Source: Rothia kristinae NBRC 15354 (GTDB lineage Bacteria; Actinomycetota; Actinomycetes; Actinomycetales; Micrococcaceae). Taken from it: a stretch of DNA of 64,000 nucleotides. Where the stretch lies: NCBI RefSeq assembly GCF_001570865.1, contig NZ_BCSM01000003.1, forward strand, positions 124,001-188,000, in the 5' to 3' direction. Positions 34,033 to 42,954 of this stretch are shown piece after piece. A program made the position numbers and the translations under genes. Below the pieces are notes generated by a model. The model was not told where the DNA came from, did no database searches, and saw only the letters and a program-made list of their open reading frames with translations. How positions within the stretch are numbered: the stretch's first letter is position 1; the number at the start of each line of letters is the position of its first letter.

Positions 34033-35903
34033 TGGTTCGCCCCTCGTTCGCTGAGGCCGGTCAGGGCCCATTCCTCCCGGAACGTGCGCAGCGGGGCGAC
34101 GTCGCGCCCGGCGGCCCGGCGCAGCACCTGGTGCCCGAGGTTCACCAGGGTCGCGGCCCGCAGCGCGGCGCGCAGCCGACGCTCCCCGCCCCACTTGCGG
34201 GCGTACAGGAAGCGGGAGGCCACCAGCCACCGGCGACGCAGCCCGGGGTTGGAGGAGCCGCCGCTGGCGTGGGTGACGGTGATATCCCCGAGGACCGCTG
34301 AAGACACTCCGATCTCCCGGAGACGCCGTTGCAGATCGACCTCTTCGGCGTTCATGAAGAATCTCTCGTCGAATCCACCGACCGATCGCACGGCCTCCAC
34401 CGGAAGAATCATCGCGGCCCCCATGACCCAGTCCACGGGGTGTTCTCCGAGAGCCTCTGCCTGGGTATCATGCCCGACTGCCTCGTGGAGGGCCCGACGA
34501 TCTCGGTACCTGGCCAGCGGTGTCAGCCACTCCACGACCTGTTGCCTGACCGTGGGAAAGTGCCGACCCACCCATTGGGCGGTGCCGTCTTCATTCAGAA
34601 CGCGGGGCGAGTAGACGGTGGGCCGAGCCCCACGCACTCTTTCAGTGATGCGGGCGACCACGCCCTGAGCAAGATCCAGGTCGGAGTTGAGGACGAGTGC
34701 CCAGGGAGTCGTGGCCTCAGCCAATCCGGTGTTCACGGCAGAGCCGAATCCGCCGTTGCTCTCCCGTCGCACCACCTTGACGATCAGCCCGTGGGGGTTC
34801 TCTTCTTCGGAGAGCTCCGCGTCCTGGTCCAGGAAGGGTCGGGGCGAACAGTCATCCACGACGATCACCCGCAGGTCGGCGATCCCCTGCTGCCCAGCGA
34901 GCTGCTTGATCAACGACCGAGTGTCATCGGGCGTTCCGTAGTGGGGGATCACCACGGTTACAGGGTTCTCCTCAGGACTGACAGATGTGTTCGCTCCTGC
35001 ACCGGACGTGGCGCCGGCGACCGGATGGTCCAGCTGACGGGGAGGGACCCGCCCGGCGATTCGATAGCGCCAGTGCCCCTCGAGGATTCCCTCAGCCCAC
35101 CCGAGGTGCTCCCAGCTCGCGCGACGCTCAGCTGGGTCGACGTTCGGCCGAAGGGTGAGCACCGCCTTCAGCAGGTCCTCGGGGTACCGGCGGAGGGAGC
35201 CTGCGAAGGATATCGGCGGCAGCGGCCTGCCCTCTCGGAACCGAGCCCAAAGCAGCATCCACCCCAGAGCGTAGGCTCGACGCTGCTTTCGCACGGCACG
35301 CATCGTGCGCCGCTGCACGTACCAGGAAGAGGCGAGCGTCGTCGTCGTGAGCTGGAATCCCGCTTCCTGCGCTCGCCAGTCGAAGTCGACCTCCTCGTGC
35401 CCGGTCGGGAACGATTCGTCGAAACCCCCGATGGCATCCCAGACGGTCCGCTTCATGCCCCTGCTGGACCCATGCGTATAGGGCAGGTATCCCATCGTCC
35501 GGTATTCCGGGCCGAGCTTCCTGCCGGTGTCGGTCTCCACCCAGGTGCCCACCAGATCTGCCTCATCGAGGGCTCGTGCCACCACACCGACCCAGTTTCG
35601 ACTCACGCGATCATCAGCGTCGCAGAGCAGGATCTTCGATCCGGACGCAACCGCGATTCCCGCGTTGCGGGCATGGGAGGGCCCTTGAGTCTTGTCAGCC
35701 CGGACCACCCGCAGGTCCCCGGGGACGCGATCGGACCAAGCCAGCGCCGCTTCCCGTGTCCCATCCGTGGAGAGGTTGTCCGCGACGATGATGTCGAATG
35801 CCGGCGAGTCGACCTGCTGCGACAGCGCTTCCAGCTGCCCCCCGATGCTGTCGGCGGCATTGAAGGCGGGGATGACCACGGTGATGTCTGCGGGATGGCT
35901 CAC
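34029..35903 (-). CDS. Two-domain family 2 glycosyltransferase
   Basis: Protein of 624 residues with two GT-A domains. Domain 1 (about 1-230) has VVIPAFNAADSIGGQLEAL, VADNLSTDGT, ARNAGIAVASGSKILLCDADD and HEEVDFDWRAQEAGF. Domain 2 (about 318-560) has VTVVIPHYGTPDDTRSLIKQL, VVDDCSPRP, NGGFGSAVNTGLAEATTPWALVLNSDLDL and NAEEVDLQRRL, more like rhamnosyltransferases. The fusion could add two sugars in turn. Base composition is visibly less GC-rich in most of the gene than in its last 80 codons (34029-34270), suggesting a mosaic origin. ATG overlaps the upstream stop (ATGA). Confidence 0.85.
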   Translation of the reverse strand: MSHPADITVVIPAFNAADSIGGQLEALSQQVDSPAFDIIVADNLSTDGTREAALAWSDRVPGDLRVVRADKTQGPSHARNAGIAVASGSKILLCDADDRVSRNWVGVVARALDEADLVGTWVETDTGRKLGPEYRTMGYLPYTHGSSRGMKRTVWDAIGGFDESFPTGHEEVDFDWRAQEAGFQLTTTTLASSWYVQRRTMRAVRKQRRAYALGWMLLWARFREGRPLPPISFAGSLRRYPEDLLKAVLTLRPNVDPAERRASWEHLGWAEGILEGHWRYRIAGRVPPRQLDHPVAGATSGAGANTSVSPEENPVTVVIPHYGTPDDTRSLIKQLAGQQGIADLRVIVVDDCSPRPFLDQDAELSEEENPHGLIVKVVRRESNGGFGSAVNTGLAEATTPWALVLNSDLDLAQGVVARITERVRGARPTVYSPRVLNEDGTAQWVGRHFPTVRQQVVEWLTPLARYRDRRALHEAVGHDTQAEALGEHPVDWVMGAAMILPVEAVRSVGGFDERFFMNAEEVDLQRRLREIGVSSAVLGDITVTHASGGSSNPGLRRRWLVASRFLYARKWGGERRLRAALRAATLVNLGHQVLRRAAGRDVAPLRTFREEWALTGLSERGANQ

Positions 35904-37141
35904 GATGCGCTTCCTGTCGGGCTGGAGAGGTCCGGATGAATGGTGCTGAGTGCGCGTTCGGCGGCTTCGCTGCCGAATCGACGCCGAAGCTCAGCAGCAA
36001 CGGCCTCGGATCGTCTTCGATAGGACGCCGGAGCGCCGAGCACGGAGACCACGGCATCGGCGAAGGCCTCCGGATCCGAGGTCACGCCCGCGAACCAGGA
36101 GTCGTCCCCGATGCCTTCGGCTCCCACGGGAGTGGTGACCACCGGGACTTCAGAGGCCAGGGCATCGAGGGTCTTGAACTTGACCCCGGCGCCCTGGAGA
36201 AGCGGGACCACGGCCACGTCGGCCCGAGCGTATTCCTCGGCGAGGTCCGGGACGAAGCCGAGCAGCTCGGCCCCCGTCCCGTCGGCATCTCGCCGGACGG
36301 TGTCGCGGATGCCTCCTCCAGCGATCCGCATCCGGACATCGGGAACCTGCTGCCGGATGCCGGGCAGCACCTCGCGCAGGAACCATCGCAGCCCCTGCTC
36401 GTTGGACCAGCGAGCCAGGTAGGCGACGAACAGGATCGTCGGCGGCGCCGACTCCTCGACCGATCGCGTCGACGCTGCGGGAAGATCAACCGGCGGAGGC
36501 AGGGTGCGCACACGGGGAGATCGCGGCAGCAGCGCCGCGTCCTTCTCGGACAGGACCACCAGGGCGTCGGGCCCACCGGACCCGGTGGCCAGACGCCGTT
36601 CATCGCGGCGGACGCGCCCGACCGCCCATCGGCTGTAGACATTCAGAAGAAGTCGCGAGATGCCGGTGCGCGGGCTGGTCTGGGCGGCTCGGGAGAGCTG
36701 CTGGCTCAGCACGTCATGAAGGGTCACCACCGTGCGAGCCGAGGGGTTGATCCGGCGGATCGTGCGCAGCAGGTCAGCCTGCTCCTGCCACTGCAGATCG
36801 ACGACGTCCGCCTCGTGCAGCAGCCGGGTGGCCGCCGGATCCTCGCGCAGCCGATGGTGCATCCAGCGGGAAGCTCGCCCGGTCTCGAGAAACCGGGACA
36901 CCCGGGAGCGCAGAGCCGACCGCTGGGCCGGGGTCTCGAGGATCACCACGTCACGCAGCCAGGACGCCGGGCGGGCCCGGCGCACGGCAGGACCGTCGGG
37001 GACGATGACGCTGACATCCGCCCTGTCCGCAAGCCACCGACTCGTGCGGGAGATGAGAACGCCGCCGGCGTGCTCCGGGTTCTCCTCGGGCACAAGAGGC
37101 GTGATCATCACGACCCGCTGCCGTCTCGAAGCCCTCATCAT
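35900..37141 (-). CDS. Family 4 glycosyltransferase
   Basis: GT-B transferase of 413 residues. The start, MMRASRRQRVVMITPLVPEENPEHAGGVLISRTSRWLADRADVSVIVP, resembles family 4 enzymes. The donor half has ILFVAYLARWSNEQGLRWFLREVLPGI, LLGFVPDLAEEYARADVAVVPLLQGAGVKFKTLDALASEVPVVTT, where the usual E-x7-E is modified (K-F-K-T-L-D-A-L), as in the related group that lacks the first Glu. The first of two consecutive ATGs overlaps the upstream stop (ATGA). Function in the repeat unit is inferred from the operon. Confidence 0.82.
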   Translation of the reverse strand: MMRASRRQRVVMITPLVPEENPEHAGGVLISRTSRWLADRADVSVIVPDGPAVRRARPASWLRDVVILETPAQRSALRSRVSRFLETGRASRWMHHRLREDPAATRLLHEADVVDLQWQEQADLLRTIRRINPSARTVVTLHDVLSQQLSRAAQTSPRTGISRLLLNVYSRWAVGRVRRDERRLATGSGGPDALVVLSEKDAALLPRSPRVRTLPPPVDLPAASTRSVEESAPPTILFVAYLARWSNEQGLRWFLREVLPGIRQQVPDVRMRIAGGGIRDTVRRDADGTGAELLGFVPDLAEEYARADVAVVPLLQGAGVKFKTLDALASEVPVVTTPVGAEGIGDDSWFAGVTSDPEAFADAVVSVLGAPASYRRRSEAVAAELRRRFGSEAAERALSTIHPDLSSPTGSAS

Positions 37142-38247
37142 CGCATCAGCGCTGCCCGCTCGATCACCGGAAGCACCTTCCTCGCCCAGCAGTCCCAGGA
37201 CAGGACGCTCTCGAATCTTTCGCGGGCCTGCGCACCCCGTCGATCCCGCAGCTCTGGGTCCACCAGCTCGGTCAGCGCCCTGACCGCCTGATCCTCGTCG
37301 TCCACCAGACTCCCCGTGACGCCGTCCACCACGACATCCGCGACGCCGCCGGTGCTCTGCACGACGCACGGCAGGCCGAAGCCCGCCGCATCAGCGAGCG
37401 TGATTCCGCCAGCCGCCCCCCGAGTCAGCTCCAGCAGGACGTCGTGCCGCGCGTACTCCTCGGCCATCTGGGGCCGGGACACACGCCCCGGAGCTCGCAC
37501 CCACGTGGGCAGCGGCGTTCTGGGAGTGTCACCGAGGACGGTGAGCACCGCCGACACACCGGAGTCCCGGAGCCGTCCGACGACCTCGACGGCCCGGTCC
37601 CCGCCTTTCCTGTGCCAGTCCGTCGCCACGGCGAGCACACGCAGCACCCCATCCTCAGAGGTTCTGCGGGGCATGCCGTCGGGGTTGCCCACGGCTGGCC
37701 CGAAGGGCGCCACGGTGATCCGCTCCGGCTCCGCCCCGTAGTCCTCGACCAGGGAACGTCGCGCCCAGTCGGAGGCCACGACCATCTGGTCAGAACGGCG
37801 CAGCGCAGCCCGCTCGATGGCATCTCCCTGCCACCGTGCGAACGCGCTGAGATCCGTGAACTGGGGATACAGCCCCTGGATCGCCCGGAACGTCGCGTCG
37901 GTGATCTGGACGCAGGGAACATCCAGCCGAGCCCGTGCGAGCACCCCGGATGCCGCAATGCCGACCACAGCGTCGGGGCGGCGCTTTTCGACTTCGCTCC
38001 GGGTTGTGCGGCCGGACCTGCCCGCGGTCGCCCACGAGTGCTGGGGGAGATAGCCGCGGCGCAGGGCACCTGAAGCTCTGGCCAGGACCCGGTCCACCCG
38101 GTGGTGGGAGACACTGATGCTCGTTGCGGTGAGCCGGTGCCCACGGGCCTCAGCCTCCCGTCGCAGGGCTTCCAGCATCGGGACCACGGCGCCCGACCAG
38201 GCCCGCGGATCCTTGAGGTCCCACGGGCTGACAACCAGGATCTCCAA
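37138..38247 (-). CDS. Family 4 glycosyltransferase, first gene of the operon
   Basis: GT-B transferase of 369 residues. It has an N-terminal EILVVSPWDLKDPRAWSGAVVPMLEALRREAEARGH, a middle VVASDWARRSLVEDYGAEPERITVAPFG and the donor-site block ARHDVLLELTRGAAGGITLADAAGFGLPCVVQSTGGVADVV. TTG 38247 is taken as start, with a GGAGGG site about 9 bases upstream; no ATG or GTG is better. It follows prs by 83 bases on the same strand and no strong promoter is visible between them, so transcription may partly come through from glmU-prs. Confidence 0.82.
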   Translation of the reverse strand: MEILVVSPWDLKDPRAWSGAVVPMLEALRREAEARGHRLTATSISVSHHRVDRVLARASGALRRGYLPQHSWATAGRSGRTTRSEVEKRRPDAVVGIAASGVLARARLDVPCVQITDATFRAIQGLYPQFTDLSAFARWQGDAIERAALRRSDQMVVASDWARRSLVEDYGAEPERITVAPFGPAVGNPDGMPRRTSEDGVLRVLAVATDWHRKGGDRAVEVVGRLRDSGVSAVLTVLGDTPRTPLPTWVRAPGRVSRPQMAEEYARHDVLLELTRGAAGGITLADAAGFGLPCVVQSTGGVADVVVDGVTGSLVDDEDQAVRALTELVDPELRDRRGAQARERFESVLSWDCWARKVLPVIERAALMR

Positions 38248-38301
38248 CGCTAACTTCCCTCCGAGGGTCCGTTCCCCAACGGGGGAGGCGCACCTCAACT
38301 C

Positions 38302-38335
38302 GCTGACTGCCGCTCCGCCGTCGTGCGGCTTCAGC
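38302..38335 (-). terminator. Possible weak terminator after prs
   Basis: GCTGA...TCAGC outside and GCCGC...GCGGC inside form a two-part stem overlapping the prs stop codon. There is no T-run, so it is weak or an attenuator between prs and the glycan operon. Confidence 0.35.
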
Positions 38336-39314
38336 TGACCCCGTTGAACAGGCTGGTCACGGAGCCGTCCTCGAAGACCTCCTTGATCGCGCGGGCGATC
38401 AGCGGGGCGATGGACAGCACCGTGAGGCCCTCGAAGCGCCGCTCCTCCGGCACCGGGAGGGTGTTGGTCACGACGACCTCGGTGGCCCCGGAGTCCTTCA
38501 GCCGCTCCACGGCCGGCCCGGAGAACACGGGGTGGGTCGCGGCGATGATGACGTCCTTCGCCCCGGCCTCGCGCAGCACGGACACCGCCCCGGAGATGGT
38601 CCCGGCGGTGTCGATCATGTCGTCGATGAGCACGCAGGTGCGGCCCTTGACGTCCCCGACCACGGTCTTGGCCACGGCCTGGTTGGGCACGGAGATGTCC
38701 CGGGTCTTGTGCACGAAACCCAGCGGGGCACCACCCAGCAGCTCGGCCCACTGCTCGGCCACCCGCACCCGGCCGGTATCCGGAGAGACCACCGTGACGC
38801 CCTCGGTGCCGACCTTGTCGCGGACGTAGTTCGCGAGGATCGGGATGGCCATGAGGTGGTCCACCGGACCGTCGAAGAACCCCTGGATCTGGGCGGTGTG
38901 CAGGTCCACGCTCATGATGCGATCCGCCCCGGCGGTCTTGTACAGATCCGCGATGAGCCGGGCGGAGATGGGCTCGCGGCCCTTGTGCTTCTTGTCCTGT
39001 CGGGCGTACGGGTAGAACGGCGCGATGACGGTGATCCGGCGGGCGGAGGCGCGCTTGAGCGCGTCGATCATGATGATCTGCTCCATGAGCCAGTCGTTGA
39101 TGGGCGCCGGGTGGGACTGCAGGACGAAGCAGTCCGCTCCGCGCACGGAGTCCTCGTAGCGCACGTACGTCTCGCCGTTGGCGAAGTCGTAGGCGGACAC
39201 GGGCAGCAGATCGCATCCCAGGTTCTCCGAGATCTGCTCGGCCAGCTCCGGGTGGGCGCGGCCGCTGACCAGCGCCAGCTTCTTCTCCCCCGGGTTCGTC
39301 AATTTGCTGCTCAT
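38331..39314 (-). CDS. prs: Ribose-phosphate diphosphokinase
   Basis: Makes PRPP from ribose 5-phosphate and ATP for nucleotide, His and Trp synthesis; 327 residues, class I length. Seen are QSHPAPINDWLMEQIIMIDALKRASARRITVIAPFYPYARQDKKHKGREPISARLIADL (catalytic flexible loop), the divalent-metal motif DRIMSVDLHTAQIQGFF and the PRPP-binding CVLIDDMIDTAGT. It begins 4 bases after the glmU stop, the standard actinobacterial glmU-prs arrangement. Confidence 0.97.
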   Translation of the reverse strand: MSSKLTNPGEKKLALVSGRAHPELAEQISENLGCDLLPVSAYDFANGETYVRYEDSVRGADCFVLQSHPAPINDWLMEQIIMIDALKRASARRITVIAPFYPYARQDKKHKGREPISARLIADLYKTAGADRIMSVDLHTAQIQGFFDGPVDHLMAIPILANYVRDKVGTEGVTVVSPDTGRVRVAEQWAELLGGAPLGFVHKTRDISVPNQAVAKTVVGDVKGRTCVLIDDMIDTAGTISGAVSVLREAGAKDVIIAATHPVFSGPAVERLKDSGATEVVVTNTLPVPEERRFEGLTVLSIAPLIARAIKEVFEDGSVTSLFNGVS

Positions 39315-39317
39315 GGA

Positions 39318-40808
39318 TCAGCCTTCCTCGCCGTCGTGCTGTGCGTGTGCTGCGCGCTGGGCCCGGGCGGCGGCATCGGCCGCCGCGGTACCGGGTCGCT
39401 TCCTCTCCACCCAGCCCTCGATGGTGCGCTGGGGGGCGTCGTTGATGGCCAGTGCCCCGGCGGGGACGTCCTGGCGGATCACGGTGCCGGCGCCGGAGTA
39501 GGCCCCGTCACCCACCGTCACGGGGGCCACGTACATGTTGTCCGAGCCCATCCGCACGTGCGAGCCGATCACGGAGCGGTGCTTGTTCACCCCGTCGTAG
39601 TTGACGAACACGCTGGCCGCGCCGATGTTCGAGTGCTCGCCGATGGTGACGTCTCCGGCGTAGGACAGGTGCGGCAGCTTGGAGCCCGCCCCGATCTGGG
39701 CGTTCTTGGTCTCGCAGAAGGTGCCGATCTTCCCGCCTTCCCCGAGCCAGGTGCCCGGGCGCAGGTAGGCGAAGGGCCCGACGCTCGCCCCGGGGCCGAT
39801 CTCGGCGTCGGAGCCGTGGGTGCGCACGACCTCCGCGCCCTCCCCCACCAGCACATCGGTCAGGGTGGTATCCGGGCCCACGGTGGCCCCGGTCTCGATC
39901 ACCGTGGTCCCGTGCAGCTGGGTGCCGGGCAGGATCGTGACGTCCTCGCCGATCGACACGGTCGCATCGATCCAGGTGGTGGCCGGATCGACGATGCTCA
40001 CCCCGGCGCGCATGTGCCGCTCGGTGATGCGGTCGTTGAGGACCCGGCCCAGCCGGGACAGCTGGACGCGGTCGTTGGCGCCCTCCACCTCCCAGCGGTC
40101 GGCCACGCTCAGCGCGGAGGTGCGGTGCCCGTGGGTGCGGGCGATCGAGAGCACGTCCGTCAGGTACTTCTCCCCCTGGGCGTTCTCGGTGGTGACCTCG
40201 CGCAGGGAGTCCCGCAGCACGGCGGCGTCGAAGGCGTAGATCCCGGAGTTGACCTCGGTGATGGCCAGCTGCTCCGCGGTGGCGTCCTTGGCCTCCACGA
40301 TCGCGGTGACCTCCCCGCCCTCGTTGCGGATGATCCGCCCGTAGCCGCCGGGCTCCGCCAGGTGGGTGGTCAGCACGGTGACGGCGTTGCCCGCCTCGCG
40401 ATGGAAGCGGGTCAGCTCGCCGATGGTGGCCGGGGTCAGCAGGGGCACGTCCCCGTAGGTCACCACCACGGTGCCCTCCAGGGGTGCACCGAGCCCGTCC
40501 AGGGCGTCCACGGCCACCTCCACGGCGCGCCCGGTGCCCGGGATCTCGTCCTGGTCCACGAGCAGGGCCTCGGCGTCGAAGGCGGCGACGTGCTCGGCGA
40601 CGCGCTCGCGCTGGTGGCGCACGACGACCGCCAGGTGCTGCGGGGCGAGCTCGCGGGCGGTGGCCACGGCGTGCTCGACCATGGAGCGGCCGCCGATGGG
40701 GTGCATGACCTTGGGCAGGGCCGACTTCATGCGGGTCCCCGCCCCGGCGGCGAGGACGATGACGGCGGTCGGTGCGCCGGTGGCTTCGGACTGGGGTGCG
40801 GAGGTCAA
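39318..40808 (-). CDS. glmU: Bifunctional GlmU (UDP-GlcNAc pyrophosphorylase / GlcN-1-P acetyltransferase)
   Basis: Makes UDP-GlcNAc for peptidoglycan and, here, for surface glycans; 496 residues. The N-terminal LAAGAGTRMKSALPKVMHPIGGRSMVEH is the pyrophosphorylase loop, and TYGDVPLL holds the metal-binding Asp. The C-terminal half is a left-handed beta helix of hexapeptide repeats (about residues 265-460) with KNAQIGAGSKLPHLSYAGD, which contains the acetyltransferase active-site residues. TTG 40808 is chosen with a GAGGAG site about 10 bases upstream; no nearer ATG or GTG exists. It follows tRNA-Gln by 56 bases and is probably co-transcribed with it. Confidence 0.95.
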   Translation of the reverse strand: MTSAPQSEATGAPTAVIVLAAGAGTRMKSALPKVMHPIGGRSMVEHAVATARELAPQHLAVVVRHQRERVAEHVAAFDAEALLVDQDEIPGTGRAVEVAVDALDGLGAPLEGTVVVTYGDVPLLTPATIGELTRFHREAGNAVTVLTTHLAEPGGYGRIIRNEGGEVTAIVEAKDATAEQLAITEVNSGIYAFDAAVLRDSLREVTTENAQGEKYLTDVLSIARTHGHRTSALSVADRWEVEGANDRVQLSRLGRVLNDRITERHMRAGVSIVDPATTWIDATVSIGEDVTILPGTQLHGTTVIETGATVGPDTTLTDVLVGEGAEVVRTHGSDAEIGPGASVGPFAYLRPGTWLGEGGKIGTFCETKNAQIGAGSKLPHLSYAGDVTIGEHSNIGAASVFVNYDGVNKHRSVIGSHVRMGSDNMYVAPVTVGDGAYSGAGTVIRQDVPAGALAINDAPQRTIEGWVERKRPGTAAADAAARAQRAAHAQHDGEEG

Positions 40809-40864
40809 ATCGGAAGTGCTCCTCGACGTAGCTGTGCCGGCGCCGCGGCACCGTGTCCTGGTCG

Positions 40865-40936
40865 TTCCGCCTCTAGGACTCGAACCTAGAATAACGGCTC
40901 CAAAGGCCGCTGTGTTGCCGATTACACCAAGGCGGA
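40865..40936 (-). tRNA. tRNA-Gln (UUG)
   Basis: On the minus strand a full cloverleaf is visible: acceptor TCCGCCT/AGGCGGA, D arm TGGTGTAATCGGCA, anticodon stem GCGGC/GCCGT with loop CTTTGGA (anticodon TTG), and T arm CTAGG-TTCGAGT-CCTAG. The discriminator base is A; CCA is not encoded. Length is 72 bases. It is upstream of glmU in the same direction, a conserved position in actinobacteria. Confidence 0.96.
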
Positions 40937-40983
40937 GTGCGCCCCGGAGGCGGTCTGGGAGCGTCAGGGACGGACGGTTGCCC

Positions 40984-40989
40984 ATGCTA
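40984..40989 (-). promoter_or_regulatory. -10 element for tRNA-Gln
   Basis: TAGCAT on the minus strand, about 47 bases before the tRNA 5' end. It is divergent from the promoter of the ABC-F gene. Confidence 0.45.
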
Positions 40990-41047
40990 CCAAAGGGGCG
41001 AGGAGCCTCCCGGACCCGCCTCGCGGCAGCTGCGGCCCGGCAGCACG

Positions 41048-41053
41048 TACGCT
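41048..41053 (+). promoter_or_regulatory. -10 element of leaderless ABC-F promoter
   Basis: TACGCT, 6 bases before the GTG at 41060; there is no ribosome-binding site. Confidence 0.55.
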
Positions 41054-41059
41054 GGGCGG

Positions 41060-42898
41060 GTGGCACATCTACTGGGTGGAGAGTCCCTGCACGTCCGCTT
41101 CCCCACGCGGACGGTCTTCGAGGGCGTGACCGTGGGGGTCAACGAGGGCGACCGCATCGGCATCGTCGGGCGCAACGGGGACGGCAAGTCCACGCTGCTG
41201 TCCCTGCTGGGGGGGCGCCTGGAACCGGATGCCGGGCGGGTCACCAAGCGCTCCGGGATCACCGTGGGCTACCTGGATCAGTCCGATGTGCTGGACGGGC
41301 AGGACTCCGTGGGCCGGGCGATCGTCGGCGACGCCGCGGAGCATGAGTGGGCCTCGGACCCGAAGATCCGCGACGTCGTCTCCGGTCTGGTGGGGGACCT
41401 GGACTGGGCCGCGCCGGTGGCCTCCCTGTCCGGCGGGCAGCGGCGGCGCGTGGCCCTGGCGAAGCTGCTGGCCGGGGACTGGGACGTGCTGATGCTGGAT
41501 GAGCCCACCAACCACCTGGACGTCGGGGCGATCACGTGGCTGGCCGAGCACCTGAAGCGCCACTGGTCCCGCACCGCCGGCGGCCTGCTCACGGTCACCC
41601 ACGACCGTTGGTTCCTGGACGAGGTCACCAGCCGTACCTGGGAGGTGCACGACGGCGTCGTTGAGCCCTTCGACGGCGGGTACGCCGCCTACGTGCTGCA
41701 GCGGGTGGAGCGGGACCGGCAGGCCGCGGCGGCCGAGGCGAAGCGGCAGAACCTGATGCGCAAGGAGTTGGCGTGGCTGCGCCGCGGCGCCCCGGCGCGC
41801 ACCTCCAAGCCGAAGTTCCGCATCGAGGCGGCCAACGAGCTGATCGCGGACGTTCCCCCGGTCCGGGACACGGTGGGTCTGGCGCAGATGGCGGTGTCCC
41901 GGCTGGGCAAGGACGTGGTGGACATCGAGGACGCCTCGGTCTCCTATCCCCTGCCCGACGGCGGCACCCGGCCGGTGCTGCGCGAGGTCACCTGGCGCAT
42001 CGCCCCCGGCGAGCGCACCGGGATCCTCGGGGTCAACGGCGCGGGCAAGTCCACCCTGCTCGGCCTGGTCACCGGCGCCGTGCAGCCCACCGAGGGGCGG
42101 GTCAAGCGCGGCACCACCGTGCGCATCGCGACCCTGACCCAGCAGCTGGACGAGCTGGAGGAGGTGGCCGAGGACCGGGTCTCCGAAGTGATCGGCCGCA
42201 AACGCACCAGCTACGTGGCGGACGGGAAGGAGATGACCCCGGGTCAGCTGCTGGAGCGTCTGGGCTTCACCAACGCGCAGCTGTCCACCCCGGTCAAGGA
42301 CCTCTCCGGCGGGCAGAAGCGGCGCCTGCAGCTGCTGATGATCCTGCTGGACGAGCCGAACGTGCTGATCCTGGATGAGCCCTCCAACGACCTGGACACG
42401 GACATGCTCGCGGCCATGGAGGACCTGTTGGACACCTGGCCGGGCACCCTGCTGGTGGTCTCCCACGACCGCTACCTCATGGAGCGGGTCACGGATCAGC
42501 AGTACGCGGTGCTGGATGGCCGCTTCCGCCACCTGCCCGGCGGGATCGACGAGTATCTGCGTCTGGAGGCCGCCCACGACGCCGGTTCCTCCCGGCGGGA
42601 CCAGGCCAATCCGATGGGCGCGGCGTCGTCCCCGTCGGCCTCCGACGCCGCCCCGGACGCCGTGGCACCCCGGTATTCGGGGGCGCAGGTGCGGGAGGCG
42701 CAGAAGGAGCTGAAGTCCGTGGAGCGGAAGCTGGCGAAGCTGGAGGAGGCCAAGCAAGCGGTGCACGCGCGCATGGCCGAGCACGATCAGACGGATTTCC
42801 AGGGCCTGGGCGAGCTCAGCGCGGAGGCCTCCTCCACCCAGGAGGAGATCGACGCCTTGGAGGAGCGGTGGATGGAGCTGTCCGAGATCGTGGAATAA
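41060..42898 (+). CDS. ABC-F family ATPase (Uup-like)
   Basis: Cytosolic ATPase of 612 residues with two nucleotide-binding domains and no membrane part; ABC-F proteins act on the ribosome. Domain 1 has Walker A GRNGDGKST at 37-45, LSGGQRRRVALAKLL and LMLDEPTNHLD. A charged linker follows (RQNLMRKELAWLRRGAPARTSKPKFR). Domain 2 has GVNGAGKST, LSGGQKRRLQLLMILLDEPNVLILDEPSNDLD. The C-terminal 60 residues form a coiled coil (AQKELKSVERKLAKLEEAKQ) as in Uup. GTG 41060 is preferred from the leaderless promoter; a longer frame upstream is a shadow. Confidence 0.9.
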   Translation: MAHLLGGESLHVRFPTRTVFEGVTVGVNEGDRIGIVGRNGDGKSTLLSLLGGRLEPDAGRVTKRSGITVGYLDQSDVLDGQDSVGRAIVGDAAEHEWASDPKIRDVVSGLVGDLDWAAPVASLSGGQRRRVALAKLLAGDWDVLMLDEPTNHLDVGAITWLAEHLKRHWSRTAGGLLTVTHDRWFLDEVTSRTWEVHDGVVEPFDGGYAAYVLQRVERDRQAAAAEAKRQNLMRKELAWLRRGAPARTSKPKFRIEAANELIADVPPVRDTVGLAQMAVSRLGKDVVDIEDASVSYPLPDGGTRPVLREVTWRIAPGERTGILGVNGAGKSTLLGLVTGAVQPTEGRVKRGTTVRIATLTQQLDELEEVAEDRVSEVIGRKRTSYVADGKEMTPGQLLERLGFTNAQLSTPVKDLSGGQKRRLQLLMILLDEPNVLILDEPSNDLDTDMLAAMEDLLDTWPGTLLVVSHDRYLMERVTDQQYAVLDGRFRHLPGGIDEYLRLEAAHDAGSSRRDQANPMGAASSPSASDAAPDAVAPRYSGAQVREAQKELKSVERKLAKLEEAKQAVHARMAEHDQTDFQGLGELSAEASSTQEEIDALEERWMELSEIVE

Positions 42899-42954
42899 TC
42901 CGATTCCGCAGTCACGGCTCCACGGCCGCCGTCCACCCCTTGGAGTGAGCACCC

